From Druceiella hillmani (lineage: Eukaryota > Arthropoda > Insecta > Lepidoptera > Hepialidae), in contig JAYKKI010000127.1 of NCBI GenBank assembly GCA_039881145.1, positions 3,847,501-3,911,500 of the forward strand: DNA of 64,000 nt, given 5' to 3'. Positions 55,641 to 64,000 of the stretch are shown one piece after another (position 1 is the stretch's first letter; each line of letters begins with the position of its first letter). The position numbers were made by a program, and so were the translations under genes. The notes beneath the pieces are model-generated. The model saw only the letters and a program-made list of their open reading frames with translations, did not search any database and was not told where the DNA came from.

Positions 55641-58020
55641 AGATATTAAACATATGGAGATTTATGCAAGAAGATTGATCCAATCAAACTTATGGGGTGA
55701 ACTGCAAATACGAAAACAAATTTATGAAACATGCGCCGCGATGTATTGGTCGACTCCTGATAAGAGTTCTAAACAGAGGAAATTTAAGTTTTTTTTAAAA
55801 TTGTGATCTAATTTTTCAAACGCAAATCGCCGTAATAAAAAGGCCGCAGGACTCTCTTGGTTTCACCCTGCAATGTAAGTAATATTCATAAAAAAGATTA
55901 CATAGCACAATACTCTTGTTAACATATACACTATCAATCATCATATACCAGGCAATGTGAAATATGAAACAAAATCTTTTGTAGGTCAGCAAGTGTCTAA
56001 GTGAATTTTGTAAGAGAAATCTTAGTGTACAATTAAATATCTTATTTAAAATAACATTATAAATACATAAATTAAAGTACCCTATTTTCTATATTTCAAG
56101 AAAAAATCTTTAATTTGATTTTTAAACAAATTTGTAAATGAAATTTTACCACATGCTAAATTGCAACCGAGCAAACCCATAGGCAAAAGCTGATAAATGA
56201 AATTATATCCCTAAAGTAAAACTTATGAAGAATAAGCAAGTGTAAGTCTACATAGTTTATAATAGAATTTAGAATACATTTAAGAAACAATCCTAATTAA
56301 ATTTGAAAGCTCACAATTTGTTTCAAATATAATTTCATCCTAAAGAAAACGAGTTTCGTACACCAAAATTATATTGAAGCGATGTAGTAAATTTTCTAGC
56401 ATTATTTAATTTTGCCTTACCATACCTAGAGTGTTGCTTTGATAACATCGCGTACAGCTTTTGTTTTTTACCGCCAATGGACCAAAACAGGCTATTGATA
56501 ATCTTAAAGATGATACCTAATTATTTAAATTAATTGTAAATATACGAAAAACTAATTCAACGTTACAACTTATTAATGAGCATAGCTCTATCATCTAGAT
56601 AAATTGCAATAACACATTACTCGAGCGCTCTTGATAATAATAATATATAATATAATATAACTTCTACATAATATAACACGCAAATTGTGTGAAATTCTAC
56701 TAAATTTCGTGATATTATTATTCCATATGAAATTAACACAATTTTGACCGAGAATCTATTTCCCCATTTCCGATTTTAAACAATTTTATGGTATAACAAG
56801 GTATAAAGAAAATCCCCAAATTATGTGATAAATGTCATTAAAGTCACAAGACTTTAAAATTACCATATTTAAGCTATATGACTTCAGACGTCAAAAAAAT
56901 ATGCGATCAACCTTCCTAAACATTGCATTTTCTGCTCAGCAAATTAAGGTAAAGAGCTATTACTTTGAACCTATTTTTATGAACTTTCATACGATATCAA
57001 ATTTAGCAAGATTTTCAAGAAAAAGATTTTTTTTAATTTTGAAATATTTAGTTCTCAAAAGTTGTTCTTACTGTTGTTAATTAAATCTTAAAGTTTTGTA
57101 TTGAGATCATAACAGGATCGCTTGATATGAAGAACTTTTAATTTTTATCCATGCAATAATAATAAAAACAGTATTTTGGTTCATAAAAAGCGATCTGGAA
57201 TGACATTTTACGTAATAAAGTGTGGAGTAAATGTGGTTTGAAACAACTCCGACTCTGGCATATTTTTTTTATAAACCTGGTAGTATTAAAGTCTTGTAAT
57301 TGCAAAATCAATTGACGTGTGAAAATAAGGCTTATCAATTTTCTTTTAGACCCATAAGGTAACTTAATGCACTAAATTTAATTACAATTTGGAAATGTTA
57401 CTTTGAATCCTTAAGTTCTGTATTCAAAAATTTCAAAAAAAATTAAATTTGTTTTACATTGAGCTTGTACCACAGAGATACGACTGCCTCGCCTGCGCAG
57501 ACGACCTTTCTAGAGACACCATCGAAAATGATTTATATGGGTATCATGGGAAGTGAAGTTAAAAGAGAACAGAAAAGATAATGGTCCATTTCGCTTTTGA
57601 TCGTACTATTTGTACACGCGTAAATGTATAATAATAATTTCGAATAATTTTTATTTTGTATAAAGAAGTGATAAAAAGTATCACTTTCGTTGTTTATTAC
57701 GAAAGCCGCTTTGAATTCTCCATTAGAGGGTTGTTCATAGGTCCGCGGGCTATACAATCTAGCCAAAAGCATATATGTTATTACTTGATGATTATTAGTA
57801 TCAGAGATATACACCCTCAATATACAGGAGATATGTACTACCAATAATTCTAGAAAATGCGTATATCGACATTAAAACTTGTCTCCGGTGCGCCAAAATT
57901 ATCTATAATATTATTTAACATGCAGACATTAAACCACTTCTAACCCTTCTCGTTTTAAACGTGTTACAGTCATTATATAACACCAAACGTATAGTTTACC
58001 AAACGTAAAATTACTTAACG
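55641..58020. other. AT-rich stretch, nothing recognised
   Basis: Several frames of 63-103 codons (for example 56832-57080, 57138-57338 and 57533-57844, with an overlapping opposite-strand frame 57656-57847) show no domain and overlap one another. No repeats were found over 2.4 kb. Confidence 0.4.
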
Positions 58021-58450
58021 AATTATTAATAAGGACCTTCTCTCCCAGTCTACCGCCTGTGTACGAAACCGCTCCGTACGCTTTCGGAATCAACTTAATA
58101 AATCATTTAATTATAATAGACAAAAGTATCAAACGTCACGAACTGGAGTCACCTGTCTAATTATTGTTGGATACGCGTTTCGACGAGACTTTTCTTTTGC
58201 GTCCGTCGTTAGGGAAGGACTCTGGACGGACCTCCATCCGCCCGGCGGACAGCCCGTTCCGATGGGTCCAATTAAGGCTGCGACATCATCGTCACTTTAT
58301 CGCTTCCTGTCGACGCATTCGGACGAGCGTCAGCCATTACGGAAAGCTTTCTCGCTTGTCGGCACGCATTACTGCGACCCCATTTTATCTCCGAATCCAT
58401 TGTAGTGGCGTTTCTCTAAATCACTGAACGAAGATTGGTCCATTCGTATT
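58020..58450. promoter_or_regulatory. GC/CpG-rich block, strong candidate conserved regulatory element
   Basis: 'ctccatccgcccggcggaca' and 'cgcttcctgtcgacgcattc' (containing the ETS core CTTCCT) sit with homeodomain-like cores 'aatcatttaattataataga' and 'ctgtctaattattgttgg'. The 14-mer GGACGAGCGTCAGC (58321-58334), followed about 40 bp later by GCGACCCC and a TTTA run, also occurs in the island at 47567-47620. The 87-codon plus frame 58164-58427 has no known domain. Confidence 0.4.
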
Positions 58451-59336
58451 CAGGTACGCTTCGGCGGTGTTCTTGATTGGATTTCTGCAATTGTTCACTG
58501 TCTTTACTGTGCTTAAATTCATGTTTATTTTTCTCCGTCATGTCGCTTAGCCAAACCGTTTGTTGGTCTTTAATATTCTGTATGTACGTCGAAATAAATA
58601 CAATTCGCCCACGCATGGTTTTGCAAAAACAAACTCTCGAGTCCCGTAATTGCTTTCAAGATATTATTCTCGGTAAATAAGTCACGTTTTCTAGGTATAA
58701 TTACGTTTAATTCCACTCAAACTGGATCTAGATAACGATCGAGTATTCTTTATACCAGTTAGAACTTACATACGAAGTGAAATTGAGGTTTCCTTAAAAA
58801 CTTCTGCTACATATTCTAATATAGAAAAAAATATATATTAATCAATGCGATTTTCCTTAATTTTCCATAGGACGAAAATGCCTTTATCCAATACAAGCGT
58901 TTCTTTTAATTCTATATCGATTTTAACGATGACTAATTAAATATTAATTAATCGTACAGTCATATAGTCTACTTTTTATATACGCTATGACTATTTCAAT
59001 GAGAATGACTTATTTTGACTTTATGAAATGTTTTCTTTAATTTAATGTAAATTTATTCTTTCTTTATGACATATAGTCCTGTTGGTTGTTTTCCTTTTGC
59101 AATATCTTCAAGATACTTGATATTATTTTATTTCAAAGGTGTATTTATATTAATGAAATATGTTAAATGAGAGTGGAAGTCACACGATGAAGCTTCTATA
59201 CTATTAAGGCAAATATAATTTTGTTAAATCACTTACAAATATCATTATTGTTTTTCGCAATTATGAATATCTTGATATATGGAAATATCTTACATCTAAC
59301 ACAGGCTTAAAATGTCTATATATAAAAATCTTGAAA
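58451..59336. other. AT-rich stretch, nothing recognised
   Basis: Opposed short frames at 58416-58616 and 58477-58680 are unfamiliar and mutually exclusive. Confidence 0.4.

Positions 59337-59428
<92 letters not shown>
59337..59428. repeat. (AT)n microsatellite with periodic AC interruptions
   Basis: Blocks of about 24 bp of AT separated by 'tacata' (near 59353, 59377, 59399). It behaves as a higher-order repeat of a 22-24-bp AT unit. Confidence 0.95.
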
Positions 59429-59432
<4 letters not shown>

Positions 59433-59710
59433 TTGAAATTCCTATTCGTAAAATTTAGGCAAAATTTCAATAACATTATTTGTTTATAATTTCAAATCCT
59501 TATAACTTGCTTTTTCTATCAATATGCGATATACGACATGAAAAAAAATATTCTGTTTCATTTGCCCCCCTTTAAAATTTCTATGTAAATTTTTTTTAGA
59601 ATATTACTAACTGATTTCCTTGCTATTACATAATACAAATCTGCTTACATATACCTCCAGGTAAGTCGCACGAAGATAAAGTTAATAGCAATCAAATGAA
59701 ACATCTTTTT
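59429..59710. other. AT-rich stretch, nothing recognised
   Basis: No structure was seen. Confidence 0.45.
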
Positions 59711-59713
59711 ATG

Positions 59714-60283
59714 GCGATGGCGACACGGAACTGCATTATCTCGTAAGTTGCTCGCTTTATCTTATGGCGACACGGAACTGCATTATCTCGTAAGTTGCTC
59801 GCTTTATCTTATGGCGACACGGAACTGCATTATCTCGTAAGTTGCTCGCTTTATCTTATGGCGACACGGAACTACATTATCTCGTAAGTTGCTCGCTTTA
59901 TCTTATGGCGACACGGAACTGCATTATCTCGTAAGTTACTCGCTTTATCTTATGGCGACACGGAACTGCATTATCTCGTAAGTTGCTCGCTTTATCTTAT
60001 GGCGACACGGAACTGCATTATTTCGTAAGTTGCTCGCTTTATCTTATGGCGACCCGGAACTGCATTATCTCGTAAGTTGCTCGCTTTATCTTATGGCGAC
60101 CCGGAACTGCATTATCTCGTAAGTTGCTCGCTTTATCTTATGGCGACCCGGAACTGCATTATCTCGTAAGTTGCTCGCTTTATCTTATGGCGACCCGGAA
60201 ATGCATTATCTCGTAAGTTGCTCGCTTTATCTTATGGCGACACGGAACTGCATTATCTCGTAAGTTGCCCGCTTTATCTTATG
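59714..60283. repeat. Minisatellite, 47-bp unit, 12 near-identical copies
   Basis: The unit 'cttatggcgacacggaactg' followed by 'cattatctcgtaagttgctc' plus 'gctttat' repeats every 47 bp without indels. Variants are few. Four consecutive copies (about 60052-60195) share 'gacccgg' for 'gacacgg', so the array is being homogenised in blocks and is young. Every unit contains two TTATCT cores (GATA-factor consensus on the reverse strand) and one GTAAGT, a strong splice-donor core, giving about 24 and 12 of each in 570 bp. Confidence 0.97.
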
Positions 60284-61326
60284 ACTTGAAATAACTTCAG
60301 TCTAACAACTTATATTTAAGAAATCGTATTCTATAGCAATATCATTATGTGGTATTTCCAAAATTGCGGTTTTACACAAGATTCGAAATTGTATCCCTCT
60401 AATTAATCATCGCATGATCCTAAACTATATTTTAATTAAGTTGTGAAATCGCTTAGACACCTTCCATTATAAACGGCACAACCAACTGTATTTTCGTTCA
60501 TTAATAATTGATAAAATTCAGGTTGGTTTTTCGCTACGGTCTATAAACTATATGTTATACATACACTATATGGTATATATGTATAAACTATATAGTATAC
60601 CTATTATGATAGTAAATATAATGTATAAAAGTACAGATACATTTTTCGTGTTGGATTTGATGTCCCAGCTTTTTCTGCAACTTCTTTCGCGCCAGTTACT
60701 CACATATATATATTTTTTTTTAATTCGATAAAAAGATAAAAATACGGTAAACCAAAGAATGAAATAAAAAAATACGACGGATAAAATAAATAAAATGCGA
60801 AAAAGTGAATTGTTTGTAACTTATCTTCTATAATTTATGTCTAATACTTCGACCCCTAATCGTTTTTAAGGTTACATACCGTAAAAGAAACACGAAACAC
60901 GAGTCACTCACGTCACTCAGCCTTTTTCTGCAAAACCGTTTAGAGAAAAATTTTAGATTTTATATTATAATAAAGTACATTAATCTGCACCAACTTAGAG
61001 ACAACGCGTACCTTTTATCGACTGGTAACACACAATAAGCGTTTTAATAATGAATAAACATATTATTGTTGGCATCATATTCATATAAATTTATTGTGAA
61101 ATGTTATGAACCCTTATGTAAGTAATTGTAATTGTTGACAAGTAAATATATTTAGCTACAAAAGTTCCTTTGACGCTATATAATTTTCGTTTATAATTTA
61201 GCAGTTACAAAGGTAATCATTTATCTGTCCGTATATTTACGCGTTTATGTATTTCGACCGGATGGGGAATACTTACGGATAGAGCAACTGCTCATATGTA
61301 TGAGGAGAAGAGAGAGTAAAGAGGAT
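60284..61326. other. AT-rich stretch, nothing recognised
   Basis: 60535-60605 is a TATA-rich quasi-palindromic patch ('actatatggtatatatgtat'). No gene was seen. Confidence 0.4.
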
Positions 61327-61735
61327 CTGCTTAAATATCACACGGATGAAAAGCAATGAATAATTTATATAAATAAACTAATAGAAATAACCTCAAATGT
61401 TGAAACTTCTTTAAATACTTAAGTAAATACGAAAGTTTAAACATTTAAAGATACGAAAAATTTTCTATCCAACACTCGGTAGTGATTACATTTGTTTTTG
61501 TTTTCAATAAAAATCAAATTATTTATAAATTGTAAATATATAACATATCTGCTTAAATATTATACGGAGGAAACCGCGGGAAAAAGCAGTGAGTAATATT
61601 TATATGTAGTCTAATAGAAATAACATGTGTTCTTAAATTTTGAAACTTCTGCGTACATATACAGTTAATACACAAGTTTAAACATTTAAGGATACAAGGA
61701 TGTTTCTAATTAACATTCAGCAATAATTATATTTA
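61327..61735. repeat. Diverged tandem duplication, 222-bp period
   Basis: 'ctgcttaaatat' at 61327 and 61549 starts two collinear segments. Shared phrases are 'ctaatagaaataac', 'tgttgaaacttct' or 'ttttgaaacttct', 'aagtttaaacatttaa.gata' and a 'ttctat.caacactcgg' or 'ttctaattaacattcag' tail. Divergence is high, so the duplication is old. Confidence 0.75.
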
Positions 61736-61868
61736 TTGTTGTATTCTATATTAAATCAATCACACCTCTGTTCAATCAATTTGTATATTATAAATGATTT
61801 CAAAATAGTCAGCGGTATCGTTACAGAGGACAATTAATACAGAATAACATATCAATACACCATAATTC

Positions 61869-61937
61869 AGTTATATTGATAGGCGTTAAGATTTAATGCA
61901 AATTATGCATTAAACCTTAACGCCTATCAATATAACT
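61869..61937. repeat. Hairpin, 32-bp arms with one mismatch, 5-nt loop
   Basis: 'agttatattgataggcgtta' plus 'agatttaatgca' (61869-61900) pairs with 'tgcattaaaccttaacgcct' plus 'atcaatataact' (61906-61937). No target duplication was found. Confidence 0.95.
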
Positions 61938-61974
61938 TAATAACTTACTTATCCATTTATGATTTAATATTTTT

Positions 61975-62378
61975 GGAGTTTACTCCTTAAGAATCCATTT
62001 TCATATATAGCGTCCGGTATGAAGTTTTATTAGGAGTAAAATCAGAAGTTCAGAGCGTTAAAAAAAAGTGCAACAGTGTGTAAGTTTGGATATTGGAGGT
62101 AATCTTTGAAACTACTCATGCAATTTCAAAAATTCTTTCACCAATATTTAGAAAGAAGCTTCAGGATGGAGATAGGTTGTATATTATCCTGTTAAAAAAA
62201 TTAATGGCGAACAGTTTTGCAACATAGGTCAACGAAAAAACAGTCGAGCGTTTCTTATGAACGCTGCCTAAGCAGTAAAAGATATATTGATAGATAATAT
62301 TGATCTTTATATTTATATACAGTGTTATCTATTTTATACAATCAAAAGTAAGACAATCTTACTTAAGGAGTAAACTCC
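61975..62378. repeat. Pair of 17-bp inverted repeats enclosing about 370 bp
   Basis: GGAGTTTACTCCTTAAG (61975-61991) and CTTAAGGAGTAAACTCC (62362-62378) are exact reverse complements, and each contains its own small palindrome. They could be the ends of a small non-autonomous transposon. I see no flanking target duplication, and the enclosed DNA ('ggtaatctttgaaactactc', 'cgaacagttttgcaacatag') has no recognised frame. Confidence 0.55.
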
Positions 62379-62502
62379 AGTTGAGCTGACACACACGAGG
62401 TTTTTTTGTTATTTATTTATTATGTCGAATGTACTGATCTATGAACTTATAACGTTCAGGTGTGAAAACGAAGTAACTTTGGGTTCAGCACTATTTTTAA
62501 TG

Positions 62503-62556
62503 TCATAAGTAATAAGTCTCTCATAAGTAATAAGTCTCTCATAAGTACTAAGCTTC
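62503..62556. repeat. 18-bp tandem repeat, 3 copies
   Basis: 'tcataagtaataagtctc' occurs at 62503 and 62521 exactly, and at 62539 with changes. Confidence 0.93.
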
Positions 62557-62829
62557 CAATACATCTGATAAGTAAACTCATATAACGTAATTAAGCCCTT
62601 GAATATTTTTCGATTAATTCGTATACTTGGAACTTTACGTCCTAATACTCCATTATCAGAGTCACTCTCATAAATAATTTTATGTTATTGTTATTATTGT
62701 GCATTATTTTATTGTTATTATGACTTAGATTGTTCTTTTCCAAATATCTAATTTTCATCTTCTTCATTCTTCTTAAGCAATCTTGAATTCGTTGTGATAT
62801 TTCCCGTTTATATTAACTGAAATTACTCA
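62557..62829. other. AT-rich stretch, nothing recognised
   Basis: No structure was seen. Confidence 0.45.
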
Positions 62830-63310
62830 ATATTACCCAACCGCGTCTTCCATTTATTATCACCTGATAAGAGCACTTCGAAATTATCGCCGAGCACTGA
62901 TTGCTCGCTCGCACCACTGTGCCGACAGTTATCAGCACCTCCTTAATTTTCAGTATCGCACTTCCCCCCGGCGCTTTCACCGCGTCGCATCGACGAACGG
63001 CAGCGCGCTCTCGCGATATCGCAGCCAATTGTTTCTCGATCTTCATTAATTACATTAAGCACTATCCCAAGGACAATCGCGGAAAGCGCTCACAACGAGC
63101 TCGGAGTGTTTCCCCCGAGGCTGCGGATGATTACGGGCGCGGCGTCGCCACCTGCACGCGCCATATAAATGTTTCATAATATTTATTTGAATGCGGTCTG
63201 ATTAGGGCGGGCGGGCGTCGCGAGAACGAAGCTTGAGCGGAGTCTTCAGTTTTTAATGAGGCCGCCTTGCTCAGTCGTTACGCTAGTGTACGTACACTCA
63301 CTGCGGACAC
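62830..63310. promoter_or_regulatory. GC/CpG-rich block, strong candidate conserved regulatory element
   Basis: It combines dense CpG ('cgcgtcgcatcgacgaacgg', 'attacgggcgcggcgtcgcc', 'gggcgggcgggcgtcgcgag') with compact AT cores ('ttcattaattacattaagca', 'ccatataaatgtttcataat', 'ttcagtttttaatgaggccg') of homeodomain or Hox-PBC type. Two overlapping frames on opposite strands (62813-63046, 62901-63179) reflect low stop density. Together with the blocks at 12175, 47270 and 58020 it suggests a regulatory gene desert. Confidence 0.42.
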
Positions 63311-64000
63311 GTACATATTATATGTGCGATTAATTTTCAATCTCCAAACAGATTTGAGTATTTCGTTGTATTTCTACCGAGAAATGTTTGCTGAATATAT
63401 TTTTGTTTTCTCCCTATAAATATGTTACTGCATATTTTACTGTATTGTGATGAGAAAATCTTAATTAAACTTATCTATGTCATAATCTGAGGATCTAATT
63501 TTTGATATACAGGACTAAAACAACTTACTATGTATAAATGTTGATCAAACTTTCAGTCTTAAAATTCACACAATTTTTTTCTTTATATACAGTGGCAACC
63601 ATCTGCCAATGGAATATATAATACATCTTGACATATTTATAAATTCATTGTTAGGTTTTTGCGTTTTTTTAAAATATAATGTTAAAATGACCTTGTTTAT
63701 TTTTATGCAGGTGATTCTCTGCATAAAACTAAAGTGTATTTTTTAAAAAACCCATTGCAATCGACAGTATTTTTAAAAAGGTTTGGGAATTTTCCATAAC
63801 GTTCCATAAAACTTTCCACCTAATTTGATGCATAAAATTATCTGCATAAATAATAGAAATGTTCTTCGTTGTCGGAAGAAGTTTCTTTAATCATCCATCT
63901 CTATATTTTAGTGAATTATAATATCCGTCATTTTAAAACATTTCTATAGGTTTCGAAGGTTAAATAAAAAATATGTAAGCATATAGAAAGTGATTTTTTT
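63311..64000. other. AT-rich stretch, nothing firmly recognised
   Basis: A short hairpin 'tttatgcag' / 'ctgcataaa' lies at 63699-63728, and 'ctgcataaa' recurs near 63842. No gene was seen. Confidence 0.4.

Overview
The window looks like eukaryotic, non-coding, AT-rich nuclear DNA, most likely from a moth or butterfly. The lepidopteran call is an inference. It rests on my recollection of dispersed families common in Lepidoptera: a family running from an 'agcacgagta.aac' head to an 'acggaaccctaaaa' tail (best copy 40168-40674), a family with an 'acccgcc.cggcttcgc' start and a 'gacagacagacgcgggaagcgac' end (30989-31507), and pieces with 'gaagtcggttaaaa' ends. I found no intact protein-coding gene, rRNA, tRNA or recognisable microRNA. 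The longest open frames (about 85-130 codons) are unlike any family I know and are most simply chance ORFs, so the window probably lies in a large intron or an intergenic gap.

Three kinds of material fill it. (1) Transposon remains: a decayed hAT transposase (about 1820-2460), a 1.05-kb Tc1/mariner-type element with TA target duplications (26350-27401), a jockey-type reverse-transcriptase fragment (50050-50790) followed by a minus-strand non-LTR C-terminal fragment (51150-51460), an LTR-like block (37953-38215), a possible hAT end (20586-20603) and many dispersed repeat fragments. (2) Tandem arrays: units of 23 bp (5857-6390), 114 bp (14330-14915), 45 bp (38408-38915), 46 bp with palindromes (41195-41860), 19 bp (41944-42055), 47 bp (59714-60283), a 222-bp duplication (61327-61735), smaller arrays and several AT, CA and TG microsatellites. 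(3) About fifteen blocks of 150-450 bp that are clearly richer in G+C and CpG than their surroundings, at roughly 3-5 kb spacing. They have no convincing reading frame, hold homeodomain-, SOX- and GATA-like cores, and look like candidate conserved regulatory elements.

The most interesting system is a family of five palindromic insertions (8021-8195, 12673-12886, 33470-33720, 42533-42803, 52855-53032). Four are flanked by perfect 12-14-bp target-site duplications, share one constant end and vary at the other, which points to target-primed reverse transcription rather than cut-and-paste. Their arms carry, in consensus, all conserved parts of a minimal type I hammerhead ribozyme: CTGANGA, a stem II, GAAA, a very short stem III on the palindrome CCTAGG, a GTC cleavage triplet, and CCAC/GTGG as stem I. 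Hammerheads of this kind are known from Penelope-like retroelements. A short, palindromic, hammerhead-bearing retroelement is therefore the main hypothesis. Separately, about ten unrelated near-perfect hairpins with arms of 20-66 bp are scattered through the window and suggest recurrent local inverted duplication.
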